From an uncultured Rhodospirillales bacterium (GTDB lineage Bacteria > Pseudomonadota > Alphaproteobacteria > Azospirillales > Azospirillaceae): DNA of 64,000 bases. The stretch's first letter is position 1. Every line of letters starts with the position of its first letter. Location: assembly GCA_903927615.1 (NCBI GenBank), contig CAIYNU010000020.1:1-64000 (forward strand). Direction: 5' to 3'. Below, in pieces: positions 52,661-61,946 of the stretch. The position numbers and the translations under genes are program-made. The notes below the pieces were generated by a model. The model did no database searches. It worked only from the letters and a program-made list of their open reading frames with translations, and was not told where the DNA came from.

Positions 52661-54778
52661 TCAACGCAGAACGATCGTGGCCTTGGCGAGTTCCTCGTGG
52701 GTCCGCCGCAACAGACTGGCCATGAGCCTCGCTTCGTAGCCGTTCCCGTTGTCCAGGCATTTCTGAATATCGGCAGCCAACCGTCCGAGGCGAATCGCCC
52801 CGATGGATGCCGCGGCGACGGTCAACGCATGCACCGTGCGGGCTTCAGCGGCGCGATCATTCCGGTCGAAGGCACGATGAATCGCGTCCAGCAGTGCCGG
52901 CACATGATCCACCACCGAAACCAGGAATAGGCGCGCCTCGGCGCCAAAGGAGCCGAACGACTCCCTGAACCGTTCCACATCCAGGGTCTCCGGGTCAATC
53001 TCGAAACCCACGGGCTCTGGAACCGCGTCCGGCGTCTGCCGTAGACCCAAGGCTTGGGGCAACAGGGTCTCCAAGGTTCGCGCCAAGGCTGACCGGTCGA
53101 TGGGCTTGCTCAGCGAGAGGTCCATACCGGCATCCAGACAGTGCCGGTGGGTTTCAACCCGATCATCGGCGGTCAGTGCGACAATGGGCAGCCGCGCCCG
53201 TCCACTGGCTTCGGCGGCACGAATGGCGGCGGTCAGACCGAAACCGTCCATCTCGGGCATCTCGCAGTCCGTCAGCAACAGTCCGTACCCCGTTTCTTCC
53301 AACTGTGCCAACGCCTCGACGCCGTCGCCCACCACCCGATTGACGTAGCCCAATCGGGTCAACAAGAAACGAATGGTCAGTTGATCGGCGGCGTCATCCT
53401 CGGCCACCAGCACCGCGGCGCCAACCGCCCGCGCCTGATCTTCCGAAGGGGGCACCCAGACCGCTTCTTCTATCTCCGGGTCCTTCGGCGTCGGAGCCTC
53501 TGGCGTGGGGGCTTCCGGCGTCGGTTCCACCACCGGTCCCTCTCCTTCCGGCCGGTCGCTGGTCCTCCCGTCCTCACCATGGACATCGGCATCAGCCGCA
53601 CCTTCGGGATGTGGCATTTCTACGGTCGTCACCGCGGCCTCAACCCTCGGGGCCCGGGACGGGGCCAACTCCGGGTTAGGGGGCAGTGCGACCTGATCCT
53701 GACCGGCCTCGACCAGAACCGGGGACGGTTCGCCCGCGGGCGGATGCGGTTCCGGCGCGGGGATATCCAGGATGTCGTCGATCACGATGGCCAGCATGGC
53801 CGCAGAGCGGCGAATGGCCAGGGACAGACGGCGCTGATCACCGGTCAGGTCGGTTTGGTCCAGTCGCTCCGCGGTCAGGACCACCTCCTGCACCGGCGCC
53901 CGAATCTCTTCATGGATCACCGCCAGCAGCGACGACTTGATGCCGGTTGCTTCTTCCGCCTGTTCCCGGGCCTCGGCGAGTTCGGCGGCCAGCCGCGTCG
54001 CGCGTCGCGCGTTGTCCGGAAACCGGGCCAGCGCCCGGATCAGAGCATCCATCGGGCCTGGTTCGGGTTCGGGCCCGTCCACCGCCAGCGCGGCATTCAG
54101 CGCCAACAGCGGCGCAACCACACACCGGCGGATGGCCACAACCGCGACGACGACCGCAAACCCAACAATGGCGATAATGGCCCACAACACCACTTCCTGC
54201 ACATATATGGCATTTTTCGAAGCGGCATAGAGCTTGGTCCCCGCCAGTTCCTGTTGATCGGCCAACCGCGCCAGCACCGACAGCAGCGGGTTGATCGACG
54301 CATACATCAATTGGCCGGTGTAGGAGGCCAGACCGGCCGCGTCCTGCCCGGCCAGGATGTCGGCCAGTTCGTCCAACGCCACATTGGCGTCGGCCATGCG
54401 GGCTTCGGCCTCCTGGATCAACGGCTGTTCGGCCTGGCTGCCGACCTGGGACCGATACGCAGCCCAGGCCGGTCGCAGGCCGTCCCGAAGCCGACGGACC
54501 GCGGTCTCGCCATCGCCCCAGGCCAGATCGCCGTTCCGGACCTGCCCCGCCACCAGGAGCCCCGCCCGGGTATAGCCGTCGGAGACCGCCTTGAGGGCTA
54601 CGGTCGGCAGCACGGCGTGACCGTAGAGGCGCTTGACCAGAGTCTCGTCCGAACCCACGGCCAGGATGCCGCTCAACATCAGGGCCACGACCGGTACGAC
54701 GATCAGCGCCACCACCGCCAGGGAACGCCCCCTCAGTCCCGCCAGGGAACGCCAAAAAATGCTCATCCGACTGATCAT
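52661..54778 (-). CDS. Hybrid sensor with receiver and Hpt-like domains but no visible ATPase domain
   Basis: This 705-aa protein starts at an ATG with AAGGA 7 bp upstream. Another ATG at 54808 overlaps the solute-binding-protein stop and could be used instead. It has two membrane helices (VVALIVVPVVALMLSGIL; VLWAIIAIVGFAVVVAVV) around a ~140-residue sensor, then a dimerisation-like helix with H289 (VIHEEIRAPVQ). A long Pro/Glu-rich linker with repeated APTPE follows instead of the HATPase fold. The receiver has D504 (LLTDCEMPEMDG), and a C-terminal Hpt-like domain has H650 (VHALTVAAASIG, lacking the usual Lys). Without an ATP-binding domain it probably relays phosphate from another kinase. 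Confidence 0.8.
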   Translation of the reverse strand: MISRMSIFWRSLAGLRGRSLAVVALIVVPVVALMLSGILAVGSDETLVKRLYGHAVLPTVALKAVSDGYTRAGLLVAGQVRNGDLAWGDGETAVRRLRDGLRPAWAAYRSQVGSQAEQPLIQEAEARMADANVALDELADILAGQDAAGLASYTGQLMYASINPLLSVLARLADQQELAGTKLYAASKNAIYVQEVVLWAIIAIVGFAVVVAVVAIRRCVVAPLLALNAALAVDGPEPEPGPMDALIRALARFPDNARRATRLAAELAEAREQAEEATGIKSSLLAVIHEEIRAPVQEVVLTAERLDQTDLTGDQRRLSLAIRRSAAMLAIVIDDILDIPAPEPHPPAGEPSPVLVEAGQDQVALPPNPELAPSRAPRVEAAVTTVEMPHPEGAADADVHGEDGRTSDRPEGEGPVVEPTPEAPTPEAPTPKDPEIEEAVWVPPSEDQARAVGAAVLVAEDDAADQLTIRFLLTRLGYVNRVVGDGVEALAQLEETGYGLLLTDCEMPEMDGFGLTAAIRAAEASGRARLPIVALTADDRVETHRHCLDAGMDLSLSKPIDRSALARTLETLLPQALGLRQTPDAVPEPVGFEIDPETLDVERFRESFGSFGAEARLFLVSVVDHVPALLDAIHRAFDRNDRAAEARTVHALTVAAASIGAIRLGRLAADIQKCLDNGNGYEARLMASLLRRTHEELAKATIVLR

Positions 54779-54807
54779 CGGCCAGTCCTTCTCGGGAAAA
54801 CCCGACA

Positions 54808-55869
54808 TCACCGTAAGGGAAGGGCGAACATCAAGCCGCCGCGCGTCCACAAGTCATTCAGCCCGCGGTCCAGTTTGAGCGAACTGCCCCGTCCCAGATT
54901 GGCCTCGAAACTGTCGCCGTAATTGCCGACCCCGGCGACAATCCGATAGGCCCAACGGTCATCCAGGCCCAGAAACGGCCCCAAGCCGGGCGTGATCCCC
55001 AGCAGATACCGCACCCGGGGATTGTCACTGGTGCGCATGGCGTCGACGGTGGCCCGGGACACGCCCAGTTCTTCGGCCTCGATCATCGCCATCAGGGTCC
55101 AACGCGCGATTTCCAGCCAGTTATCGTCGCCCTTGCGCACCAGCGGCCCGAACGGTTCTTTGGAAATCCGCTGTCGAAGCAGAAGATATTGATCGGGGTC
55201 GGGCAAACCGAGTTGGATCGCCGCCAGCGCCGAAGCGTCCGCACTCAGGGCGTCGCACCCACCGTCCAGAAAAACCCGGATCAATTCCCGTTCCTTGCCG
55301 CCGCTGCGCGTGACCGGAATGTAAAGAATCCGTCTCGCCGTGAAGGCGTCCTTCAGGGCCTCCTCGGCGCTGGTCCCGCTCTGGAAACAGATCGAGCGGC
55401 CGGCCAGTTCATGCAAGGTTCGGATGCCGCTGCTGCGCCGAACCAGCAGGCCCTGACCATCAAAGAAGGCGACGCCAACCGGGTGAAGCCCCAGTTCATT
55501 GACCCGCCTCAAGGTGACGGTCATGTTGCGGTTAAGGATATCGATCTCCCCCCGGGCCAATGCCGCCATCCCCGGTTGGACCCCAAACGGCAGGAACGAC
55601 ACCCGGGTCGGGTCCCCCAGGACCGCGGCGGCCAGCGCCCGGCAATAATCGACGTTGAAACCGGTCCAGGCCCCGGCGGCATCCCGTTCCGAAAATCCGG
55701 TCAGGCCGGTCGCGACGCCACACCGAACCTGTCCGTGGGCCCGCACCGCCTGAAGCGTGGGTCCCGACGGCCCGGCCGGCGCCCCCGCCGCTCCGGCCGA
55801 GCCCGTTCCGGCCATCAGCATCCCAACAGCAAAGACAATCGCACTAACCCTGGTCATGAGCCGGATCAT
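54808..55869 (-). CDS. Periplasmic amino-acid-type solute-binding protein (AapJ/BztA-like)
   Basis: This is a 353-aa protein from the ATG at 55869 with GGAGG upstream; a longer frame is less likely. It has a signal peptide (ending GSAGAAG) and the family features VRCGVATGLTGFSERDAAG, DVDYCRA-like 'FNVDYCRALAAAV' and the distal IVAGVGNYGDSFEANLG. Such proteins bind general L-amino acids for ABC import. There are no permease or ATPase genes here. Its stop lies against the hybrid sensor's start region (TGATG), so it more likely feeds that sensor than a transporter. Confidence 0.9.
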   Translation of the reverse strand: MIRLMTRVSAIVFAVGMLMAGTGSAGAAGAPAGPSGPTLQAVRAHGQVRCGVATGLTGFSERDAAGAWTGFNVDYCRALAAAVLGDPTRVSFLPFGVQPGMAALARGEIDILNRNMTVTLRRVNELGLHPVGVAFFDGQGLLVRRSSGIRTLHELAGRSICFQSGTSAEEALKDAFTARRILYIPVTRSGGKERELIRVFLDGGCDALSADASALAAIQLGLPDPDQYLLLRQRISKEPFGPLVRKGDDNWLEIARWTLMAMIEAEELGVSRATVDAMRTSDNPRVRYLLGITPGLGPFLGLDDRWAYRIVAGVGNYGDSFEANLGRGSSLKLDRGLNDLWTRGGLMFALPLR

Positions 55870-56266
55870 GGTCGCACGTCCTCCGCGTCGATGGTCACCA
55901 TCCACCATCTGCCCCCCAACGCCTGCCCCCCGAACACCTGCCCAACCGACGCCGCCAGCATAGCCTGAACACCGTATCCCTGCAACGCCCGGAGGCGCTG
56001 TGCCCCGCGGATATCCCGCTCCGGTACGCCAGACAGACCGGGATCGCCACAGATCCTCGACGGTCCGCCCAGACTCCGGCTGGTTGCCTGCTCACGCCCC
56101 GCCCCTCACATCGACCGGGGCCAATCCCTCACTGACCCACCCTTGCAAGAGACGCACGCAGGCTTTTCGTTTGCAAGCGGCGTTACGGTCGGTTACTTAC
56201 CCGACGGTCGATGGTAAACCCGGCCGGCGGTTGCGCGCGGGCTCCGGCCATGCGGGGAGATCTGTC
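55870..56266. other. Divergent intergenic region, solute-binding protein/hisZ
   Basis: This 397-bp gap has no gene. A C-rich stretch of imperfect repeats (CTGCCCCCCAACGC, CTGCCCCCCGAACAC, CTGCCCAACC) occurs near 55909-55946. CTTGCAAG (56142) and TTTGCAAG (56170) are two related 8-mers 28 bp apart upstream of hisZ. No clear promoter was found. Confidence 0.4.
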
Positions 56267-57466
56267 ATGAGCATACCGCTGCGTCACCCACCGCATCACG
56301 CGCTGTTGCCCGTCGGTTTGCCGGATGTTCTGCCGCCCGATGCCGACCACGAGGCGGCTTTGGTTGAACGCCTCATGGCTGGTTTCGCCGATCACGGCTA
56401 CCAGCGGGTCAAGCCGCCCCTCTTGGAGTTTACCGACAGCCTGCTGGCCGGTACCGACGAGACGTTGGCACACCAGACCTTCCGGGTAATGGACCCGCTT
56501 TCCGGAAAAATGATGGGCATCCGCCCCGACTTCACACCCCAGGTTGCCCGGATCGCCGCGTCACGGCTGGTTCACGCCCCGCGGCCCTTGCGCCTGGCTT
56601 ATGCCGGCCAGGTGTTGCGGGTATCCGGTTCTCAGCTTCGTCCGGAACGCGAGTTCGGTCAGGTCGGCGTCGAACTGATCGGAACGGACCGGCCCGAGGC
56701 CGACGCCGAGATGATCCTGCTGGCGGCGCACAGTCTGGCCGACCTGGGCGTCGCTCACCTGTCGGTCGACCTGTGCGTGCCGACGCTGGTCCCGACGCTC
56801 TGCCGGGCCTGGGGACTGGACCCGGTGGTGACCGCCCGATTGCGGCAGGCCCTGGACCGCAAAGACGCGGCCGGCGTTGCCGCGGTGGGCGGCGAGGCGG
56901 CCCTGGTGCTGGGCCAGTTGATGGCCGCGGCGGGGCTTGCAACCGGGGCGCTGGCCACGCTGGAAGCGATCGCCCTGCCCGCAGCCGCCGAGTCCGACCG
57001 GCGGCATCTGGCCCAAGTGGTGCGGTTGGTCCATGACGGAGCCCCCGACCTGATGCTCACCATCGATCTGGTGGAGTATCGCGGCTTCGAGTACCAGGAT
57101 GGCGTCAGCTTTACCCTGTTCAGCCGAGGGGTCGGCGGCGAATTGGGGGTCGGCGGCCGGTATCGGGCCGGGGCGACCCGGGAGTCCGTCAGCACGGGGA
57201 TTGGCGGCGAACCCGCGACCGGTTTCACCCTTTATGCCGATACCGTGGTGAAGGCGGCGCCGCCCCCGGTGGTCCGCCCCCGGGTTTACCTGCCCCATGG
57301 CACCGACCCGGCAACGGCCGGGCGCTTGCGGGCGGAAGGACGGGTGACCGTCGCCGGCCTGGCCCCCATTGACGAAGCCGCGGCGGACGACGAAGCTAGG
57401 CGGCTGGGATGCGCCTTGATCCTGGCCTCCGGAACGGTTCGTCCGGTCGGCCGGGTGGGGGACTGA
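56267..57466 (+). CDS. hisZ: ATP phosphoribosyltransferase regulatory subunit
   Basis: This is a 399-aa HisRS-like protein without aminoacylation activity. From the start, GGGGAGA precedes the ATG. It reads [20 protein letters not shown] and [15 protein letters not shown], then the motif-2 block [15 protein letters not shown] and the [12 protein letters not shown] segment. HisZ pairs with short-form HisG, the first enzyme of histidine synthesis. The cell should therefore have a short HisG elsewhere. It is followed 167 bp later by purA on the same strand, linking two AMP/ATP-related pathways. Confidence 0.92.
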   Translation: MSIPLRHPPHHALLPVGLPDVLPPDADHEAALVERLMAGFADHGYQRVKPPLLEFTDSLLAGTDETLAHQTFRVMDPLSGKMMGIRPDFTPQVARIAASRLVHAPRPLRLAYAGQVLRVSGSQLRPEREFGQVGVELIGTDRPEADAEMILLAAHSLADLGVAHLSVDLCVPTLVPTLCRAWGLDPVVTARLRQALDRKDAAGVAAVGGEAALVLGQLMAAAGLATGALATLEAIALPAAAESDRRHLAQVVRLVHDGAPDLMLTIDLVEYRGFEYQDGVSFTLFSRGVGGELGVGGRYRAGATRESVSTGIGGEPATGFTLYADTVVKAAPPPVVRPRVYLPHGTDPATAGRLRAEGRVTVAGLAPIDEAAADDEARRLGCALILASGTVRPVGRVGD

Positions 57467-57633
57467 CGGGAGACGGGCGTCTTGATGACCATGCCCCGGA
57501 GCAAAGACAAGTTGCATTAATAATACATTGGGTGCAAGGCTCACCCGTTGCGATGGCTCTGTGCCCTGACGAGCACGGCCGTGCGGCGGTAAACATGCCA
57601 GCACGATGGTATGAAGGGACGGAGACGGAAACT

Positions 57634-58926
57634 ATGGCCAACGTGGCGGTGATCGGCGCCCAATGGGGCGACGAAGGCAAAGGCAAGATCGTGGACTGGC
57701 TCTCGAGTCGAGCCGATGTGGTGGTGCGATTCCAGGGCGGCCATAACGCTGGCCATACTTTGGTCATCGACGGGACCGAATACCGCCTGAGCCTGTTGCC
57801 CTCGGGGGTAGTGCGCTCGGGTAAGCTGTCGGTGATCGGCAACGGGGTGGTGGTTGATCCTTGGGCCCTGCTGCGCGAGATCGAGGGCATCGCGGCCAAG
57901 GGTGTCACGGTGACGCCCGAGACCTTGCTGGTGGCCGAGAATGCCTCGCTGATTTTACCGGTCCACAGTGCCTTGGACCGCATCCGCGAAGAAGCCCGCG
58001 GCAGCCGCAAGATCGGCACCACCGGTCGCGGCATCGGTCCGGCTTACGAGGACAAGGTCGGACGGCGTTCGATCCGGCTTTGCGATCTCGCGGATCCCGA
58101 CAGTCTGGGTGACAAGATCGCCGATCTGCTGTTCCATCATAATGCATTGCTGCGCGGGATGGGCGCACCCGAGGCGTCGGCTGCCGACCTGATGGCCGCC
58201 TTGCTCGACGTCGCGCCGAAAATCCTGCCCTATGCCGGGGTAGCCTGGTTGCGCCTGCACGAGTGGCGCCGGGCCGGCAAACGAATCCTGTTCGAGGGCG
58301 CCCAGGGCGCCATGCTCGATATCGACCACGGCACCTACCCGTTCGTGACCTCGTCCAACACGGTCGCCAGTCAGGCCGCCACCGGCAGCGGCATCGGTCC
58401 CGACGCCGTGGGCCGGGTGCTGGGGATCAGCAAGGCCTATTGCACTCGAGTCGGGGGCGGGCCGTTTCCAAGTGAACAGGATAACGACCTGGGCAGACTG
58501 ATCGGCGAGCGAGGCCGCGAGTTCGGCACCGTCACCGGCCGGCCCCGGCGCTGCGGCTGGTTCGACGCCGTGCTGGTCCGCCAGGCGATCAAGATCAACG
58601 GCATCAACGGCATCGCGCTGACCAAGCTTGATGTCCTCGACGGTTTCGAAGAGATCAAGGTCTGCACCGGCTACCGCTATCGGGGTGAAGAGATTTCCTA
58701 TCTGCCGTCAAGCCCAAGCGCCCAGGCGGCGGTCGAACCGATCTACGAAAGCTTCGAGGGCTGGCGTCAAAGCACCCGGGGCGCCCGCTCGTGGGGCCGC
58801 CTGCCCGCCACCGCCATCAAGTATATCCGCCGCATTGAGGAATTGATCTGCGCGCCCGTCACCCTGCTGTCCACCAGTCCCGAGCGTGACGATACCATCC
58901 TGATGCAAGACCCCTTCGCCGACTGA
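57634..58926 (+). CDS. purA: Adenylosuccinate synthetase
   Basis: This 430-aa enzyme joins IMP and aspartate using GTP on the route to AMP. The signature GDEGKGK (residues 12-18) with catalytic D13, and NAGHT with H41, are complete. So is the [14 protein letters not shown] loop. KLDVLDG and the C-terminal domain are normal, and the length is the family length. The ATG at 57634 fits the conserved beginning, with GGAGACGG upstream. Confidence 0.97.
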   Translation: MANVAVIGAQWGDEGKGKIVDWLSSRADVVVRFQGGHNAGHTLVIDGTEYRLSLLPSGVVRSGKLSVIGNGVVVDPWALLREIEGIAAKGVTVTPETLLVAENASLILPVHSALDRIREEARGSRKIGTTGRGIGPAYEDKVGRRSIRLCDLADPDSLGDKIADLLFHHNALLRGMGAPEASAADLMAALLDVAPKILPYAGVAWLRLHEWRRAGKRILFEGAQGAMLDIDHGTYPFVTSSNTVASQAATGSGIGPDAVGRVLGISKAYCTRVGGGPFPSEQDNDLGRLIGERGREFGTVTGRPRRCGWFDAVLVRQAIKINGINGIALTKLDVLDGFEEIKVCTGYRYRGEEISYLPSSPSAQAAVEPIYESFEGWRQSTRGARSWGRLPATAIKYIRRIEELICAPVTLLSTSPERDDTILMQDPFAD

Positions 58927-58950
58927 ACGTCGCCAACGGCAAAACAGAGA

Positions 58951-58976
58951 GCCGTCCTGACCCCGGTCGGGACGGC
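58951..58976. terminator. Bidirectional hairpin after purA
   Basis: GCCGTCCTGACC and GGTCGGGACGGC form an almost perfect stem (one G-T wobble on a 12-bp arm) around a CC turn. It is located between the convergent purA and hemerythrin genes. The following sequence lacks a long T-run. Confidence 0.5.
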
Positions 58977-59013
58977 CGTTCCCCGGGGCCGTGCCCGCCG
59001 GTCACCAGAGGTT

Positions 59014-59511
59014 TCACATCAACGCCCCGGACGACAGCGGGACGACTGCCGGCACCGGCCCAGGTCGCTCCGGTATCCCCACCCGGTCGAGGTGGTGAAT
59101 CAGGTCCTGATCGAATCGCTGGGCATGAGAGCGCAGCATCGCCTTGACGTGGGGCCAGACGTTCACATTCTGCTCCCCGTCGCCCCGAACCATCGTCTGA
59201 AGGCAGTCACTGACCTCGCCGATGATCAGGAGATGACTGCGGCGGTGCTCGACCAGGCCCTGATAATCCAAATCGGACATGATATTTTCTTCAATCACGA
59301 AGTGGAGTTGCAGAGACCGCCTTAACATCTCCAGCGCCCTGACCACCTCGGCCCGACAGTTCCCCAATCCCGAGATTACGGCACTGACCGAATCGCCGAT
59401 GGTCTCAATGTATTGATGATCGTCGGCGTTGGCTGTGGCATAGGCTGAGGTGGTGAACATGGCCGGACTCGATTCGAGAGGTTGAACATGCGTCGATGAA
59501 GTATGGATCAT
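59014..59511 (-). CDS. Bacteriohemerythrin with an FNR-like site upstream
   Basis: This 165-aa protein carries the ligand pattern DDHQYIETIG, LHFVIEENIM (HxxxE), EHRRSHLLII (HxxxH) and SHAQRFDQDL (HxxxxD). An ATG 17 codons in (MFTTSAY) is an alternative start that would drop a flexible leader. The C-terminal ~20 residues are Pro-rich. It binds O2 at a di-iron site and would act in O2 delivery or sensing. An FNR-type box lies ~120 bp upstream, so the gene is probably oxygen-controlled. Confidence 0.85.
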   Translation of the reverse strand: MIHTSSTHVQPLESSPAMFTTSAYATANADDHQYIETIGDSVSAVISGLGNCRAEVVRALEMLRRSLQLHFVIEENIMSDLDYQGLVEHRRSHLLIIGEVSDCLQTMVRGDGEQNVNVWPHVKAMLRSHAQRFDQDLIHHLDRVGIPERPGPVPAVVPLSSGALM

Positions 59512-59628
59512 TCCTGGGCCGAAGAATAGCTAGGCATTCGTTACCTTCTCCTCCGTCATCTGGATTAGGGGGGCAATTCCCGACTTTCCGGCCCCCTCCG
59601 GATTCCGGGCAACACACAACGTAACGTG

Positions 59629-59642
59629 TTGATAGAAATCAT
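59629..59642. promoter_or_regulatory. FNR/ANR-like binding site
   Basis: TTGAT-AGAA-ATCAT matches the FNR consensus TTGAT-N4-ATCAA at nine of ten fixed positions. The next bases are TATAATC, another AT-rich motif. It is 118 bp upstream of the hemerythrin start (minus strand), a plausible distance for regulation. Confidence 0.45.
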
Positions 59643-60022
59643 ATAATCAACCATCGGCGTTGCCCGGGTCGGTCGTTCGGCGTCACAACGCCGGGGCGGT
59701 CTGGAGTGGCCCTGCCGGTGGAACCGGCCCGGCGCCCGGGTGCGTGCAAGCCTGAAATCATGGTTCTGAGGGCCCCGAATCGACGGGCCGCGCCGATTCG
59801 GGACGATCGATGCGCTGCGACTCGATTCGTGCAACCCCGCACCCCAAAAACAGCATGACGCCGCGTGTGCAGCGCAGCATAAACTCCGCCCTGTGCCGTT
59901 TCCTGGCGGTAGGGACGCGGCAGAGCGGGCTGGCGGTTGGTCTTCAGTCGATGGAAGGATGGTGCCTGGGTCGTTTTTTCGACCCTGGGGTGTTTTGTCG
60001 TGCCCTAACCATGTGCGACCGC

Positions 60023-60051
60023 TTGACAGCTTGGGGCAGATCGGTGATACG
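60023..60051 (+). promoter_or_regulatory. Predicted promoter of satP
   Basis: A perfect -35 TTGACA (60023-60028) lies 17 bp from GATACG (60046-60051), a weak -10. The satP start is 82 bp downstream. The strong -35 with a poor -10 suggests an activated promoter. Confidence 0.4.
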
Positions 60052-60132
60052 GATGACTCATAGTGCGGTCCCAGGGGTTACGTCACCCCCAAGACTCAAA
60101 ATGACCGCACCAAACATGAGGAAACCAGCCCA

Positions 60133-60759
60133 ATGAGTTCCATCCCGCCCTCCGTCGGACAGACCCTGGCTATCCGGGACACCACTGGCAACCCCGCGCC
60201 ACTCGGACTGTGCTGCTTCGGTTTGACCACCGTTCTGCTTAATCTGCATAATGCCGGTGTGTTCGACCTTAACGCTTCGATCCTGGCCATGGGCCTGTTT
60301 TACGGCGGCATGACCCAGATCATTGCCGGCATGATGGAGTGGAAGAAGAACAACACGTTTGCCACCACGGCGTTCTGTTCGTATGGCGCCTTCTGGATCG
60401 TGCTGGTCGGGCTCCTGGTCCTGCCGAAGCTGGTCGCCGGAACCTCTGCCGCCGCGGCGTTCCCGCCCGCCAACGCCGTAACCCTCGCCTGGTTCATGAC
60501 CATCTGGGGCGCCTTCTCGGCCGTGCTGTTCGTCGGAACCTTCCGGCTCAACGTCGCCCTTCAGGTGGTTTTCGGTTCGCTCGTCATCCTGTTCGCCCTG
60601 CTCGCCGCCCATTTCTTCCTGGAAAGCCCGCAGCTTGGCACCATCGCCGGCTACGAAGGCATCTTCTGCGGCCTGAGCGCCATCTACACGGGCTTGGCCC
60701 AGGTTCTCAACGAAGTGTACAAGAGAGTGGTTCTGCCGATCGGCCCGGTTGCTGCCTGA
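60133..60759 (+). CDS. satP: Acetate/succinate transporter of the GPR1/FUN34/YaaH (SatP) family
   Basis: This 208-aa protein has six membrane helices and the family motif NPAPLGL (residues 20-26), followed by FYGGMTQIIAGMMEWKKNNT. SatP-type proteins carry acetate and succinate, or ammonium and acetate in related systems. GAGGAAACC precedes the ATG. It is a single gene, with a convergent repeat region and the deacetylase operon beyond. The gene symbol is by family resemblance. Confidence 0.9.
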   Translation: MSSIPPSVGQTLAIRDTTGNPAPLGLCCFGLTTVLLNLHNAGVFDLNASILAMGLFYGGMTQIIAGMMEWKKNNTFATTAFCSYGAFWIVLVGLLVLPKLVAGTSAAAAFPPANAVTLAWFMTIWGAFSAVLFVGTFRLNVALQVVFGSLVILFALLAAHFFLESPQLGTIAGYEGIFCGLSAIYTGLAQVLNEVYKRVVLPIGPVAA

Positions 60760-60851
60760 TCCGGGCTGACCCGACCTAACTGGCTTGCGATCGCCCCTCG
60801 TTTGCCCCCTGCCGCATCGGCGGTAGGGGTGCGGGCGGGGGGCTTTCCCAT

Positions 60852-60897
60852 GAGGGCAAGCGGATTGAGATCACGAGGGCAAGCGGACTCAGATCAC
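60852..60897 (+). repeat. Tandem 23-bp direct repeat
   Basis: Two head-to-tail copies of a 23-bp unit, GAGGGCAAGCGGATTGAGAT plus CAC and GAGGGCAAGCGGACTCAGAT plus CAC, differ at two positions. It lies in the non-coding gap downstream of satP. It could be a variable-number locus. Confidence 0.75.
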
Positions 60898-60928
60898 GTT
60901 GGATCGCCGTCGCGCGCGCCTTTGTGCC

Positions 60929-61038
60929 GGCCGGGGACGGCCGCGCTCCAGACTCTGCGCCCTGTTCGGAGCGGGCAGGATGCCCGCGCTCCAAGGAACG
61001 CTGTCCCGAGGAACGCCATCCCAGGGGACGCCGTTCGG
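60929..61038. repeat. Interspersed palindromic repeat, copy B
   Basis: The block at 60929-60970 (beginning GGCCGGGGACGGCCGCGCTC, ending CCTGTTCGGA) is the counterpart of 21887-21922, with a small internal insertion. GGACGCCGTTCGG at 61026-61038 matches 21845-21857. Between them are GCGGGCAGGATGCCCGCGC, itself a hairpin, and GGAACGC-type repeats of about 16 bp. It lies between the convergent ends of satP and the deacetylase gene. Confidence 0.6.
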
Positions 61039-61046
61039 GGTTTAGT

Positions 61047-61946
61047 CTAACGGGTCGCCTTGGGCGCTTCGCCCCCGCGGGGCGCCTCGGCGACTTTCGC
61101 CGGGTCGCCCGCAGGTGCCTTATGGTCGCCGGCCCGGCGTTCGGCACGTTCGGCGGCCAGCCGGAGCGAGATCGGATCGACCCGGATCATAATCTGCTTC
61201 CATTCGGATAACGTCACGAACCGGTACTTGTTGGCCTTGGCATAGGCCAGAATCTTCGGCAAGGCCGCCACGGTGTGGGTCTTGATGCTGTGCATCAGCA
61301 CCACCGCGCCCGGAGACAAATTCTCGATCACCCGGCGGGCGATGACGTCGGGTTCAGCACCCTTCCAGTCTTGCGAATCAACGCTCCACAAGATGGTTTC
61401 CAGCGCCTCGCTTTGGGCGATGGTGTGCGTCACCGTATCATAGGCGCCATAAGGCGGGCGGAACCACTTGACCGGAATGCCGTTGGCCGTCAGCAACTCA
61501 TCGGTCTGGTGCAGTTCCGCCAACTGCGCGTCGGCGCTCAGGGTGGTCATCATGGGGTGCTGCCACGAATGGTTCCCGATCTCGCACCCCGCCTTAATCA
61601 TCTGCTTCAGCAGGTCGATATGATGGCCAACCTTGTTGCCGATGACGAAGAAGGTCGCGACGGCATCATATTCCGCCAACAGCCGCAAAATCTCAGTGTC
61701 GTTGGCCGGTGACGGACCGTCGTCAAACGTCAGCGCCAGAACGTTTTCTCCGGCCTCCCGTAACGCCTGCTCGGAAAGGGTGAGCGGACTGCCGGGATAA
61801 AGATGGGCGGCATAGAACGGCGCATGACCGTGGGTGACGACGTAGTCGCTGCTTTCTCCGGCCCAACCAGGCGTCGGACGGGCCAGCAGACCGCCGAGCA
61901 TCAGACCGCCGGTCAATCGGGCGAACTCACGGCGATTCATCGTCAT
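61047..61946 (-). CDS. Exported polysaccharide deacetylase (Tat-type signal)
   Basis: This is a 299-aa protein from the ATG at 61946, which overlaps the GNAT stop (ATGA) and follows GGAGACTC. The N-terminus MNRREFARLTGGL is a twin-arginine-like signal. The NodB-homology domain has LTFDDGPSP (D75, D76) and GNHSWQHP (H126, H130), the metal and catalytic residues of family-4 deacetylases. It would deacetylate a polysaccharide or peptidoglycan in the periplasm. It is the last gene of an operon with MltA, supporting a cell-wall or surface-polymer role. Confidence 0.88.
   Translation of the reverse strand: MTMNRREFARLTGGLMLGGLLARPTPGWAGESSDYVVTHGHAPFYAAHLYPGSPLTLSEQALREAGENVLALTFDDGPSPANDTEILRLLAEYDAVATFFVIGNKVGHHIDLLKQMIKAGCEIGNHSWQHPMMTTLSADAQLAELHQTDELLTANGIPVKWFRPPYGAYDTVTHTIAQSEALETILWSVDSQDWKGAEPDVIARRVIENLSPGAVVLMHSIKTHTVAALPKILAYAKANKYRFVTLSEWKQIMIRVDPISLRLAAERAERRAGDHKAPAGDPAKVAEAPRGGEAPKATR

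Larger units (their letters stand above)
59512..60132. other. Divergent intergenic region, hemerythrin/satP
   Basis: This 621-bp region contains the FNR-like box (59629-59642) and the satP promoter candidate (60023-60051). It also has a GGGTCG-TTTTTT-CGACCC hairpin near 59969-59986. No gene is supported. Confidence 0.5.

Noticed and set aside
53141-54922. 593-codon plus-strand frame
   Set aside because: It is antisense to the hybrid sensor with its receiver motifs; its composition (Arg/Gly/Gln/His-rich) is typical of a shadow frame.
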